Source: Clostridia bacterium (GTDB lineage Bacteria > Bacillota > Clostridia > TANB77 > CAG-508). From it: DNA of 55,987 bases. Each line of letters starts with the position of its first letter. Within the stretch, counting starts at the first letter, position 1. Of the stretch, positions 18,463 through 29,047 are shown piece by piece. The notes below the pieces were generated by a model. The model was not told the DNA's origin, searched no databases, and saw only the letters and a list, made by a program, of their open reading frames with translations. The stretch lies in the NCBI GenBank assembly GCA_017524665.1, contig JAFXVF010000004.1, positions 1 to 55,987 of the forward strand, given 5' to 3'. A program made the translations under genes and the position numbers.

Positions 18463-18498
18463 AAAACATCGTTTGAGTATTGACAAACGATGTTTTTT
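18463..18498 (+). terminator. Terminator after prepilin-like gene 1
   Basis: Stem AAAACATCGTTTG/CAAACGATGTTTT with an 8 nt loop and a T run. Confidence 0.88.
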
Positions 18499-18504
18499 GT
18501 TGTA

Positions 18505-18534
18505 ACATATGAATAAATAAACATATGAACAAAT
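18505..18534 (+). promoter_or_regulatory. Putative ArsR/CadC operator
   Basis: Two direct repeats, ACATATGAATAAAT (18505-18518) and ACATATGAACAAAT (18521-18534), differ at one base. They lie just before the metal-sensor gene, where an autoregulatory operator is expected. Confidence 0.5.
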
Positions 18535-18558
18535 ATGCATATAAAAGGAGTAAATAAA

Positions 18559-18933
18559 ATGGAAAATGAATATATATGTAAAGAAAAATGTCCACATTTT
18601 AATAAAATATCTGAAGTAAAACTGACAAGTCCAAATGATGATAGTGTAATTGATTTAGCAGATATGTTTAAAATTTTTGCAGATAGTACAAGACTTAAAA
18701 TAATATGTGCAATAATGAAAGAAGAATTATGCGTTTGCGATTTGTGTGAATTACTTGGACTAAACCAAACAACAGTATCACATCAGCTAAAAACGCTAAG
18801 AGACAGTAAATTAGTAAAATATAGAAGAGATGGTAAGCAAATTTTCTATAGCCTAGAAGATGACCATGTAACTCAAATTTTATCAGCTGGATTAAGCCAT
18901 ATTTCAGAGGAGGCGGAAAATGAGCAATTGTAG
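18559..18933 (+). CDS. ArsR/SmtB-family metal-sensing repressor, CadC-like
   Basis: This 124 aa winged-helix repressor shows the metal-binding ELCVCDLCELL motif at the DNA-reading helix, plus N-terminal Cys residues in CKEKCPHF. CadC uses the same two positions to bind Cd, Pb or Zn. The recognition helix follows as QTTVSHQLKTLRDS, then the wing KYRRDGKQIFYSL. The ATG at 18559 has AAAAGGAG upstream. It overlaps the next gene, a P-type ATPase, by 14 nt, so the pair is one operon repressed in the absence of metal. Confidence 0.9.
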   Translation: MENEYICKEKCPHFNKISEVKLTSPNDDSVIDLADMFKIFADSTRLKIICAIMKEELCVCDLCELLGLNQTTVSHQLKTLRDSKLVKYRRDGKQIFYSLEDDHVTQILSAGLSHISEEAENEQL

Positions 18934-20758
18934 TGGTAAAGAATGTCAAAATGAAGAAAAGCATATTAAAGGAAACAAAGCAAATATAATAATATTTGCT
19001 TGTGCTTTTGCGTTCTTTATATTTTCTTTCCTAATACAAAATGAGATAATAAGAATAATTACGTTCGGAATTAGTGTTGTATTAGTAGGACATGAAACAA
19101 TTTTTGAAGGTATTAAAAATATCCTAAAACTTGATTTTGATGAAAAAACATTACTAACAATAGCTGTAACAGCTGCTTTTATATTAGGCCAATATCCAGA
19201 AGCTTTTTTAGTTCTGCTATTGTTTGAACTTGGTGAGTTATTAGAAGATAAAGCAAAAGAAAAATCACAAAATAATATTGAAGGAATTGTATCTTTAAAG
19301 GCGAATACAGCAAATATTGAAAAAAATAAAACTATTGTAGTGAAAGAATGTAAAGATGTAAAAGTTGGAGAAAAAATTTTAATTAAACCAGGAGAAAGAG
19401 TTCCTTTAGATTGTACTATTATTTCAGGAGAAACAGAAATTGATGCTTCAGCAATAACTGGGGAAAGTAAAAAAATATATAAAACCGAAGGTGATAGCCT
19501 TTTATCTGGAAGTGTTAACCTAACAGGTGCAATACATGCAAAAGTTGAAAAAGATTTAGAGCATTCATTTGCTTCAGAGGTAGTAGAATTAGTTCAACAA
19601 GCAACTGAAAACAAAGGTGAAAGTGAAAAATTCATTACAAGATTTTCAAAAATATATACACCATCAATTATCGCAATTTCAGTATTGTTTGTTGTAATTA
19701 CTGTGTTAAGTGGGACTTTAGAAATACAAGAAGCAATAAAGAGAAGTTTAATATTCCTAGTAGCATCATGCCCATGTAGCTTAGTAATATCAGTACCATT
19801 AGCATTCTTCGCATGTGTGGGATCAAGTGCGAAAAAGGGAATGCTAATTAAAGGTACAAAGCATATCGAAAAGTTATCAAACGCAAATATAATTGCATTT
19901 GACAAAACAGGAACGTTGACTACAGGCAATATGGAGATAGACAAGATTGAGAAACTTGGTAAGAAAAACGAAAATGAAATACTAAAAATAGCTGCAAGCT
20001 TAGAAAAAATGTCAACACATCCAATTGCAAAATCCATTATGAATAAAGTAGAAAAACAGAAACTTTATGATGTAAAAGACTTCAAAGAAATAGCTGGACA
20101 TGGTATATATGGCAAAATAGATGGAAAAGAAGTTTTGATGGGAAATGCAAAACTATTAAAAAAATATAATATAGAATGTAAAGATGACGAAAAAATATAT
20201 ATTGCAATGCAAGGAAAAATAATTGGAGCAATTATATTAAAAGAAGAAGTACTTAAAGAAAACATAAAAGCAGTTAATGAAATAAACTTAAGAAAAATAA
20301 TGTTAACTGGTGATTCAGGGGCACAAGCTAAAAATATGGCAAGAAAATATAAAATTAAGGAAGTTCACAGTAGCCTATTACCAGACCAAAAACAGCAAAT
20401 AATAAAAGATTTAAAAGAAGAAAAAAATGTTGTAATATGTGTTGGTGATGGGATTAATGATGCTCCGGTGCTAGCAGAGGCCGATTTTAGTATTTCAATG
20501 GGTATGGGAAGCGAAATTGCTAATGCAACATCAGATGCGATATTAATTAACAATAAGATTAAAACTATTCCTGAAGTTATTAATCTTTCAAAGAAGACAA
20601 TGAGAATCGTTAAAACAAATATAGCATTTTCAATTGCAGTTAAATTAATTGTCTTAGGACTTGGAGCAATAGGAATGGCGCCAATATGGCTAGCTGTTCT
20701 TGCTGATACAGGAGTAACATTTCTAACAGTTTTAAACTCTAGCAGACTAATGAAATAA
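18920..20758 (+). CDS. cadA: P1B-type heavy-metal-transporting ATPase (Cd/Zn/Pb efflux)
   Basis: This 612 aa ion pump shows TGES (actuator), the membrane metal site SCPCS (Cys284, Cys286), the phosphorylation site DKTGTLTTG (Asp328), THPIAKS for nucleotide binding, and GDGINDAPVLAEAD. The Asp in LADTGVTFLTVLN near the C-terminus is typical of Zn/Cd/Pb exporters. It lacks the usual N-terminal heavy-metal-associated domain; only a short Cys-bearing tail (SNCSGKEC) precedes the first helix. It is translationally coupled to the ArsR gene. The exact metal is inferred. Confidence 0.92.
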   Translation: MSNCSGKECQNEEKHIKGNKANIIIFACAFAFFIFSFLIQNEIIRIITFGISVVLVGHETIFEGIKNILKLDFDEKTLLTIAVTAAFILGQYPEAFLVLLLFELGELLEDKAKEKSQNNIEGIVSLKANTANIEKNKTIVVKECKDVKVGEKILIKPGERVPLDCTIISGETEIDASAITGESKKIYKTEGDSLLSGSVNLTGAIHAKVEKDLEHSFASEVVELVQQATENKGESEKFITRFSKIYTPSIIAISVLFVVITVLSGTLEIQEAIKRSLIFLVASCPCSLVISVPLAFFACVGSSAKKGMLIKGTKHIEKLSNANIIAFDKTGTLTTGNMEIDKIEKLGKKNENEILKIAASLEKMSTHPIAKSIMNKVEKQKLYDVKDFKEIAGHGIYGKIDGKEVLMGNAKLLKKYNIECKDDEKIYIAMQGKIIGAIILKEEVLKENIKAVNEINLRKIMLTGDSGAQAKNMARKYKIKEVHSSLLPDQKQQIIKDLKEEKNVVICVGDGINDAPVLAEADFSISMGMGSEIANATSDAILINNKIKTIPEVINLSKKTMRIVKTNIAFSIAVKLIVLGLGAIGMAPIWLAVLADTGVTFLTVLNSSRLMK

Positions 20759-20775
20759 AAAAAGATGATGGAAGT

Positions 20776-20865
20776 GATAGACATAGGGACGGGTCTTTTG
20801 TCTTGCGGGTTCTTGGGAATCTTCCCTAGAACATGCTAGACAAAAGACCCGTTCCTATGTCTATC
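20776..20865. repeat. REP/MITE-like palindrome, copy 2
   Basis: A 90 bp inverted repeat has arms GATAGACATAGGGACGGGTC and continues TTTTGTCTTGC, with a less well conserved centre than copy 1 (2704-2789). It lies after the ATPase gene and may act as its terminator. Confidence 0.8.
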
Positions 20866-20964
20866 TTAAATGTTTCAAAAAATTTTATAAAAAAGATATT
20901 TTTTTATAAAAATATATGATAGAATAAGAAACGAAAAATATAATATAAGGAGAGTGAACTTTAA

Positions 20965-21672
20965 GTGGCAGAATTAGCTTATAAAAGGGTATTACTAAAA
21001 CTCAGTGGTGAGGCTATGGCTGGAGATAAAAAAACAGGAATTGATGCTGATGTTTTAGGAAAAATCTGTGATCAAGTTAAAATTATTGTTGACTTAGGAG
21101 TGCAAGTTTCTATAGTAATTGGGGGAGGAAACTTCTGGAGAGGAAGATATGGACATCAAATGGAAAGAACAACATCAGATTATATGGGAATGCTTGCTAC
21201 GGCAATAAACGCACTCGCACTACAAGATGCATTAGAAGCAAGAGGAATTATGACTAGAGTACAAACAGCGATAGAAATGAGAGAAATTGCAGAACCATAT
21301 ATCAAAAGAAAAGCAATAAAACATTTAGAAAGAGGAAGAGTTGTTATTTTTGCATGTGGAACTGGACACCCATTCTTCTCAACTGACACTGCTGCTGCAT
21401 TAAGAGCAGTTGAGACAGACTCTGAGGTAATAATGCTTGCAAAGACTATAGACGGAGTATATTCTGCAGATCCAAAATTAGACCCTAAAGCTGAAAAATA
21501 TGATGAAATTACATACTTAGATATACTAAATAAAGATTTAAAGGTAATGGATTCAACAGCAACGTCACTTTGCAGAGATAATCAAATTCCATTAATAGTT
21601 TTTGGAATAAACGAACCTGAAAATATTGTTAAAATTATTAAGGGCGAAAAATTAGGAACAATTGTTAGATAG
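20965..21672 (+). CDS. pyrH: UMP kinase
   Basis: This hexameric amino-acid-kinase-fold enzyme phosphorylates UMP. The start is GTG at 20965 after AAGGAGAG. The 235 aa protein has [25 protein letters not shown] and the UMP-binding region [19 protein letters not shown]. It is the first gene of pyrH-frr-uppS-cdsA-rseP-polC, a conserved Bacillota order. Confidence 0.96.
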   Translation: MAELAYKRVLLKLSGEAMAGDKKTGIDADVLGKICDQVKIIVDLGVQVSIVIGGGNFWRGRYGHQMERTTSDYMGMLATAINALALQDALEARGIMTRVQTAIEMREIAEPYIKRKAIKHLERGRVVIFACGTGHPFFSTDTAAALRAVETDSEVIMLAKTIDGVYSADPKLDPKAEKYDEITYLDILNKDLKVMDSTATSLCRDNQIPLIVFGINEPENIVKIIKGEKLGTIVR

Positions 21673-21705
21673 CATTTGGTATAAAAAAGAAAGGAATATA
21701 TAGAT

Positions 21706-22254
21706 ATGGATAATAATGAATTAGAAGAAAGAATGAACAAAACACTTACAGTGTTACAAGAAAATTTAGCTGAAATAAGAGCAGGAAGAGCAAACCCAGC
21801 AATATTAAACAAAATTAAAATAGATTATTATGGAGTACCTACTCCAATAAATCAAGTTGCAGGAGTATCTGTGCCAGAAGCTAGAATGATTTTGATTCAG
21901 CCTTGGGATGCTAGTGTTTTAAAAGAAATTGAAAAAGAAATTCAAAAATCAGATATAGGTATTAATCCAAACAATGATGGAAAAGTTATTCGTTTGGTTT
22001 TCCCAGAATTAAATGAAGAAAGAAGAAAAGAAATAGTTAAAGATATTAAAAAAATGGGAGAAGATGCAAAAGTTTCAATTCGTTCAATTAGAAGAGACGG
22101 TATAGATGAAGCAAAAGAAATGCAAAAAGAAAGCTTAATTTCTGAAGATGAAGAAAGAAAAGCTGAAGATGACATTCAAAAACTTACAGATAAAAAAATC
22201 GGCGAAATAGACAGCTTAATAGATGCAAAAGAAAAAGAAATAATGTCTTTGTAA
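21706..22254 (+). CDS. frr: Ribosome recycling factor
   Basis: It splits post-termination ribosomes together with EF-G. The 182 aa protein contains LAEIRAGRANPAIL, YYGVPTPINQVA and RRDGIDEAKEMQK, standard for the family. GAAAGGA precedes the ATG. Confidence 0.96.
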   Translation: MDNNELEERMNKTLTVLQENLAEIRAGRANPAILNKIKIDYYGVPTPINQVAGVSVPEARMILIQPWDASVLKEIEKEIQKSDIGINPNNDGKVIRLVFPELNEERRKEIVKDIKKMGEDAKVSIRSIRRDGIDEAKEMQKESLISEDEERKAEDDIQKLTDKKIGEIDSLIDAKEKEIMSL

Positions 22255-22270
22255 TTAATTGGAGGAAAAT

Positions 22271-22984
22271 ATGGAGAAACTTGGAGAAGGGTATCCAGAG
22301 CACGTTGCAATTATTATGGATGGAAATAGAAGATGGGCAAAATCCAAAGGAATGCCAGCTGGATTTGGCCATAAAGAGGGCTCTGAGAACTTTAAAAGAA
22401 TAACAAGATATGCAAATAAAATTGGACTTAAATATTTAACCGTATATGCTTTCTCAACAGAAAACTGGAAAAGAAGTGAAGAAGAAATTGAAGGACTTAT
22501 GAACATTTTCCAAAATTATCTTGACGACTTCGCAAATAGGATGGATACAGAAAATATTAGAGTAAAGATATATGGAGATACTTCAAGATTTTCAGAAAGA
22601 ATGCAAAAAAGCATACAAAACGTCGTAGAAAAAACCAAGTCAAATACAGGGCTAACTGTAGGCGTTTGTTTAAACTATGGAGGAAGGCTTGAACTAACAC
22701 AAGCAATGAAAAAAATAGCTAAAAAGGTTAAATCTGGAGAAATTGATATTGAAGACATCAACGAAGAAATGATTTCTAATAATCTTTATACTGCAGGGAT
22801 TCCTGATCCAGATTTGCTTATAAGAACAAGCAATGAATTAAGAACCAGTAATTTTCTACCATGGCAAATTACTTATTCAGAATTTTATTTTACACACAAA
22901 AACTGGCCAGAATTTAGTGAACAAGATTTAGATGAAGCATTAGAAGAATACAAAAAAAGGAATAGAAAATTTGGTGGTAAATAA
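22271..22984 (+). CDS. uppS: Undecaprenyl diphosphate synthase
   Basis: This cis-prenyltransferase makes the C55 lipid carrier for wall synthesis. The start at 22271 follows GGAGG. The 237 aa protein shows HVAIIMDGNRRWAKSKG (catalytic Asp), FSTENWKRSEEEI, and DLLIRTSNELRTSNFLPWQ with SEFYFT at the C-terminal end. It is followed by cdsA. Confidence 0.95.
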   Translation: MEKLGEGYPEHVAIIMDGNRRWAKSKGMPAGFGHKEGSENFKRITRYANKIGLKYLTVYAFSTENWKRSEEEIEGLMNIFQNYLDDFANRMDTENIRVKIYGDTSRFSERMQKSIQNVVEKTKSNTGLTVGVCLNYGGRLELTQAMKKIAKKVKSGEIDIEDINEEMISNNLYTAGIPDPDLLIRTSNELRTSNFLPWQITYSEFYFTHKNWPEFSEQDLDEALEEYKKRNRKFGGK

Positions 22985-22999
22985 GGAGAGTAAATAACA

Positions 23000-23797
23000 G
23001 TGAAAAGGGTTTTGTCGGCATTAATTGGATTTCCAATTGTTATATTAATATTGGTGTTTGGAAACCAAATAGTTATAGATGTGGCTTTTAGTGCAATTGC
23101 GATAATATGCTTACATGAATTCTATAATGCATTTAAAAAAGATAGTAATCCAGTTTCATGGCTTGGATATGCTGTTGCAGTATTAATTGCATTTATTCAT
23201 GTTATTCCAAAACCGTATGTTAAAGAATCTCTACAGCTCTTGCTTCCAAGTGTTACAGTAATGTTATTTTTGGCAGTTATAGTTACTGAAATGAAAATAA
23301 CAGTGAAAGACATGATGATTACATTGCTAGGAATAGTATACATACTTGGATTTATTGTTTTTATACCGATGCTACGAGGCGCTGAAAATGGAATTTATTA
23401 TGTTTGGTACATAATATTTATAGCATGGGGAACAGATGTGTTTGCATACTGCATTGGAAAAAAGTGGGGCAAACATAAATTCAGCCAAATAAGTCCTAAA
23501 AAATCAATTGAGGGATGCATAGCAGGAATAATTGGAGCAATAGTAGCAAGCCTACTTTATACTTTAGCATTAAATAAATTAGCAGGAATGGATATTTCAT
23601 ATATTTATATAGCTATAGTTTCTTTTGCTTTGAGCATAATAAGCCAAGTAGGAGATTTTGCTGCTTCTACTGTAAAAAGATACACAGAAATAAAAGATTA
23701 TAGTAGTTTAATTCCAGGACATGGAGGAATGCTAGATAGATTTGACAGTGTAATTTTTATTGCACCTTTTGCATATTTCTTACTAATCATTTTATAA
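23000..23797 (+). CDS. cdsA: Phosphatidate cytidylyltransferase
   Basis: It makes CDP-diacylglycerol for phospholipid synthesis. The 265 aa membrane protein has about eight helices. Signature residues include GTDVFAYCIGKKWGKHK and the C-terminal GDFAASTVKRYTEIKDYSS with PGHGGMLDRFDS. The start is GTG at 23000 after AAGGAGAG. Confidence 0.94.
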   Translation: MKRVLSALIGFPIVILILVFGNQIVIDVAFSAIAIICLHEFYNAFKKDSNPVSWLGYAVAVLIAFIHVIPKPYVKESLQLLLPSVTVMLFLAVIVTEMKITVKDMMITLLGIVYILGFIVFIPMLRGAENGIYYVWYIIFIAWGTDVFAYCIGKKWGKHKFSQISPKKSIEGCIAGIIGAIVASLLYTLALNKLAGMDISYIYIAIVSFALSIISQVGDFAASTVKRYTEIKDYSSLIPGHGGMLDRFDSVIFIAPFAYFLLIIL

Positions 23798-23822
23798 AAA
23801 CAAAAAGTCTTTAGGAGGGCAA

Positions 23823-24583
23823 ATGAGCTTTATATTAACAGCGCTTAAAATCATTTTTTTACTAGGCTTTTTAATACTCATACATGAATCAGGCCATTTT
23901 TTTGTAGCTAAAGCATGCAAAATTAGGGTAAATCAATTTGCTATAGGATTTGGGCCAAAGATTTTAAAAAAACAAGGTAAAGAAACACTATATGTTTTAA
24001 GGCTTATTCCACTAGGTGGATTTGTTAGTATGGAAGGGGAAGAAGAACGCTCTGATAAAGAGGGTTCTTTTAGTAATGCTAGCATTTTAAAAAGAATAGT
24101 AATTGTTGCTTCTGGAGGGCTTACAAATATACTTTTTGGATTAATTACTTTACTAATTCTATCTGCAATTTTCTTTGCTACTGAAAAACCAGATAGCACA
24201 TTTTTTGAGCAAATTTCGTTTGGATTTAATAATACAATTAATTATTTAAAAATGACTGGAGAGGTTATTGGAAATCTATTTACAGGAAAAGTTAATATAG
24301 ATCAACTAACAGGACCAATAGGAATATCAGACATGGTAGCAAAAACAAACCGGTTTGTTTGACTTTATAAACCTTTTAGCAGTAATTTCATTGTCTTTGG
24401 GAATAACTAATCTCTTACCAATTCCACCATTAGATGGAGGAAAAATATTAATATATTTAATAGAAGCAATAAGAAGAAAACCACTAGAGAAAAATATAGA
24501 AGTGCGGAATACAGTCAGCTGGGTTATTTGCAATGATACTTTTATCAATATATGTAGCATATAATGATGTGTTAAGAATATAG
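23823..24583 (+). CDS. rseP: Short RseP-like site-2 protease with two +1 shifts (CGG 24351, 24505)
   Basis: Site-2 proteases cut membrane-embedded substrates such as anti-sigma factors. The zinc motif HESGH (residues 21-25) is in the first helix. The zero frame ends after residue 179. Skipping C24351 restores NLLPIPPLDGG, which holds the third zinc ligand. A second CGG at 24505 must also be skipped to give GIQSAGLFAMILLSIYV and the end of the protein. The total is 252 aa. This is well short of standard RseP because the PDZ region between the helices is missing; only about 60 residues link GLTNILFGL to TGPIGISD. The stop at 24583 lies 10 nt before the polC ATG. The position between cdsA and polC supports the identity. 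Confidence 0.87.
24351..24353 (+). other. +1 frameshift site 1 in rseP, CGG codon 177
   Basis: The context is aca aac C ggt ttg. The zero frame stops (TGA) three codons later. The shift is needed to reach the LDGG zinc-ligand motif. Confidence 0.88.
24505..24507 (+). other. +1 frameshift site 2 in rseP
   Basis: The context is gaa gtg C gga ata cag. It is in frame only if the first shift at 24351 has already occurred. The shifted frame gives Gly-Ile-Gln and the final helix. Confidence 0.85.
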
Positions 24584-24593
24584 GGGGCTTAAA

Positions 24594-27500
24594 ATGGACA
24601 AAACAGTAGAAGAAGTTTTTAAGGATTATGGAAAAGCACGGAAATTTAGAAAAAGCCATAATAATAGCCTTAAATCTCTATAAGAAGAGCAATAAACTAG
24701 ATATTAAATTAAAGTCAGCTGATAAGATTGAACTAGTTGAAATAGAAGAGTTCGACCAATATGTAAAAGACCGTTTCCAAATTGAAAATACTAAAATTGA
24801 AATTGACTATGAAAACAACTTTAACCAAGATGAAGAAATAAAAAAAGATTGGACAAGTATTATCTCATATGTTGGTAGAAAATATCCACTTACTAAGGCT
24901 ATACTTAAAAATAGCAACATAGAAATAAATGATTCAAAAATCAATGTTAACATTAATGTAAAAGGAAAAGATGTATTAAACGGAAGGGACTTTGACAAAA
25001 TTTTAGAAGATTTATTGCATGATTTATATGGAAAAAAATGCAAAGTGAAATATATAGAAAATATTTCACAAGAACAAATTGAAACAATGGGAAATGCTAT
25101 TAAGGAAGAAGAAAAGAAGGCAATAGAAAAATTGCAATCAAATGCAGTAGCATCTAAAAAGGAAGAAAAGAAACAAAAAGAAGTAAGTGCTGCTGAGGCA
25201 AAAGTCGAAACTGAAGAGGACGAAAATCCGCTTATATTTGGAAAACCAAGTAAAGATGCTGATGCAGTAATTAAAATAAATGACATAGGAGTAGACAGCG
25301 GAAATGTTACCATCGTTGGAAAAGTCCTTGATATAACATTAGACGAAAAAGATGACGACATTAACCTTTGTGTAAAAACAAGGGAACTTAAAAACGGGAA
25401 ATTTTTAGTTACATTTAGTGTATATGATGGAACTAATACAATAAATTGCAAAGCCTTTGTAACTAAGGAAAAGGTTGACAAAATTACAAAAAGATTGAAA
25501 AAAGCTTCTAAAGTTAAAGTGGCCGGTATGGCTCAATTTGATCCATATGCCCGTGAACTAACAGTAATGTGCAATTGTGTATTAGAATTACCTGAAGAAA
25601 AAACAAATCAAAGAATGGATAACGCAGAAGTAAAAAGAGTAGAACTTCATATGCATACTCAAATGAGTGCGATGGATGCTATTACTCCTGCTAAAGACCT
25701 TTTAAAAAGAGCAATGAAGTGGGGAATGAAATCTATTGCTATAACTGACCATGGGGTAGTGCAGGCATTCCCAGATGCTCATAAGCTTCTAGGTGATAAT
25801 CCAGCTATTAAAGTACTATATGGAGTAGAAGCATATCTAGTGCCAGATAAAGTATCACCAGTATTTAATTCTAAAGGACAAAGCCTAGATACTACATATT
25901 GTGTACTTGACTTAGAAACAACTGGACTTTCATTTAGAACGGAAAAAATAACAGAGATAGGAATAATGAAATATAAAAATGGGGAAGTTATTGACAGCTT
26001 TGAGTGTTTCGTAAACCCAGAAAAACCTATACCACAAAGAGTTGTAGAAGTTACACACATTACTGATGACATGGTAAAAGATGCAGAAACAATTGATAAA
26101 GTTCTACCAAAAGTATTAGACTTTGTTGGAGATTCTGTACTTGTAGCACATAATGCTGACTTTGATATAGGTTTTTTAAAGTACAACGCAAAACAATTAG
26201 GCTTATCATTAGAAAATACTTATGTTGATACTCTAAGACTCGCAAAAGAGATATTCCCAGATTACAAAAAATATAAACTTGGAATTATTGCTGAAAATCT
26301 TGGAATTGAAGTTTTAGTTGCACATAGAGCTTTAGATGACGTTGATACAACAGTTAAAGTGTTTAAAGTAATGCTACAAAAATTAAAAGACAAAAAAATA
26401 AACACTTTAGATGAAATAGAAAAAATAGATGATAATGGTGCAAGCTATAAAAAACTAAAGAGCTACCATGCAATTATACTTGCTAAAAACTATGTTGGAC
26501 TTAAAAATTTATATAAATTGATATCTATTTCTCATTTGCACTATTTTTATAGAAACCCACTAATACTTAAATCAATATACAAAAAGTATTCAGAAGGCCT
26601 TATTCTAGGAAGTGCTTGTGAAGCAGGAGAACTTTATCAAGCAATAGAAATAGGTAAAGATGATGAGGAAATAGAAGCAATTGCAAGAGACTATGACTAT
26701 TTAGAAATTCAACCAATAGGGAACAATAACTTTCTAGTTAGAGAAGGCATAGTACCAGATGAAGAAGCATTAAGAGATATAAATAGAAAGATAGTAGCAT
26801 TAGGAGAAAAGCTAGACAAACCTGTTGTAGCAACCGGTGACGTACATTTTATGGACCCACAAGATGAAGTATATAGAAGAATTTTAGAAGCGGGACAAGG
26901 CTATAAAGATTACGATTTACAGGCACCACTATACTTAAGAACTACAGAAGAAATGCTTGAAGAATTTAGCTATTTAGGAGAAGAAAAAGCATATGAAGTT
27001 GTTGTTACAAACACAAATAAAATTGCTGATATGTGCGAGCAAATAAGCCCTATTTCACCGGAAAAATGTCCGCCATATATTAAAGATTGCGAAAAAACAA
27101 TCAAAGACATAGCATACAACAAAGCACATGAATTATATGGTGACCCACTTCCACAGATTGTTGAAGAAAGATTAGATAAAGAGCTTACATCCATTATAAA
27201 AAATGGATTCTCAGTTATGTACATAATTGCGCAAAAACTAGTATGGAAATCAAATGAAGATGGATATATTGTTGGTTCAAGAGGTTCTGTAGGATCTTCG
27301 CTTGTTGCATATATGACAGGAATAACAGAGGTAAATTCTTTACCTCCACATTATAGATGCCCAAACTGCAAATATTCAGACTTTACAGATTATGGCTATC
27401 AAAATGGATATGATCTTCCAGATAAAGATTGCCCTAATTGTGGACATAAATTAACAAAAGATGGTATAGATATACCTTTTGAAACTTTCTTAGGATTTAA

Positions 27501-28953
27501 TGGAGAAAAAGAGCCTGATATAGACTTAAATTTCTCAGGTGAATACCAGGCGAAAGCTCATAGATATACTGAAGTAATCTTCGGCAAGGGAACTACTTTT
27601 AAAGCTGGAACAGTTGGTACAGTTGCAGGAAAGACAGCAATGGGATTTGTTAGAAAATATAACGAAGAAAAAGGAATTCCTGCAAGCTATGCAGAAACAA
27701 TAAGACTTGCCAGTGGATGCACAGGCGTGAAAAGAACCACAGGACAGCATCCAGGTGGAATTATAGTTGTGCCTAAGGGAAGAGAAATATATGAATTTAC
27801 TCCAGTGCAGCATCCTGCAGATGACCCAAATTCAGATATTATAACCACACACTTTGACTATCACTCAATTGATCAAAACCTTTTAAAACTTGATATACTA
27901 GGCCATGATGATCCAACAATGATAAGAATGCTTTATGACATAACAGGTATTGACCCAACTAAAGTTCCATTAGATGACAAGGAAACAATGTCAATTTTTA
28001 GCTCAACAGAAGCACTAGGAGTTACACCAGAACAAATACATAGTGAAGTTGGAAGCTATGGAGTACCTGAATTTGGAACAAAATTCGTAAGAGGAATGTT
28101 AGTTGATACAAAACCGACTACATTTGATGAATTAATTAGAATTTCTGGATTATCTCATGGTACAGATGTATGGCTTAACAATGCTCAAGAACTCATTGAA
28201 AATGGCACAACAACACTAAAAGAAGCTATATGCTGTAGAGATGACATTATGATTTATTTAATAAAACAAGGACTACCACCAGCAAAAGCTTTTAAAATAA
28301 TGGAGTTTGTACGTAAAGGAAAACCTTCAAAAGACCCAGAAAAATGGAAAGAATTTGAAGAGACGATGAGAGAATATAATATTGCAGAATGGTATATTGA
28401 CTCTTGTAAAAAAATAAAGTACATGTTTCCAAAAGCACACGCAGCAGCTTATGTAACAAATGCATTTAGAATCGCATGGTTTAAAGTACACCAACCAGAG
28501 GCATATTATGCGGCATACTTTACAATAAGAGCAGACGCATTTGATAGTGATATCATGTGCCATGGAGTTGAAAGAGTAAAAAACAAAATGAAAGAAATAG
28601 AGCTTGCTGGAAAAGCGGCTACTAAAAAAGACCAAGATACATACCAAGTGCTAGAAATAGTTTTAGAAATGTATGAAAGAGGACTTAAATTTGCTCCGAT
28701 AGATTTATACGAATCAGATGCAGTTAAATTTAAGGTAACATCTGATGGAATAAGGCCTCCTTTAAATAGCATTCCAGGACTCGGCACAGTTGCAGCACAA
28801 GGAATACAAGACGCACGAAAAGATGAAAAATTTATGTCAATTGAAGACTTAAAGATCAAATCTAAAATTGGAACATCAGTTATTGAAATGTTAAAAAAAG
28901 CTGGATGCTTAGAGGGCATGAGCCAGAGCAATCAAATGAGTTTATTTGGATAA
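24594..28953 (+). CDS. polC: DNA polymerase III alpha subunit PolC, probable +1 shift at CGG 24639
   Basis: PolC is the replicative polymerase of low-GC Gram-positives. Domains in order: N-terminal helical region to about residue 200; OB fold from about 220; PHP domain with VELHMHTQMSAMD and ITDHGVVQAFP; 3'-5' exonuclease with CVLDLETTGLSF at about residue 435; fingers/palm with the zinc ribbon CPNCKYS...DCPNCGHK and the catalytic EPDIDLNFSGEYQ; then the C-terminal tau-binding region. Starting at ATG 24594 (GGGGG upstream) and skipping C24639 gives MDKTVEEVFKDYGKA-GNLEKA and 1452 aa. An alternative is the ATG at 24628 without any shift (MEKHGNLEKA, 1441 aa), but its spacing from AAGG is poor. 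Confidence 0.93.
24639..24641 (+). other. Probable +1 frameshift site in the 5' end of polC
   Basis: The context is aaa gca C gga aat tta. This is less certain than the other sites, because a downstream ATG (24628, other frame) could start polC without a shift. Confidence 0.6.
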
Positions 28954-28970
28954 AAATGAGCGAAAACAAA

Positions 28971-29047
28971 GGAGAAGAAAAATGGTAAAACAAATAACGA
29001 AAGAAATTAAATATCATAATAAGCACGGAATTACTCTTGTTGCTTTG
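28971..29047 (+). repeat. Duplicated 5' module, copy A
   Basis: About 77 bp covering the ribosome binding site and first 22 codons are nearly identical to 30626-30702 (two mismatches seen). This suggests recent duplication or gene conversion of the secretion module. Confidence 0.75.

Noticed and set aside
780..24353. Classical prfB-like +1 shift with an upstream Shine-Dalgarno and slippery codon
   Set aside because: No common slippery codon and no consistently placed AGGGGG-like stimulator precede the sites.
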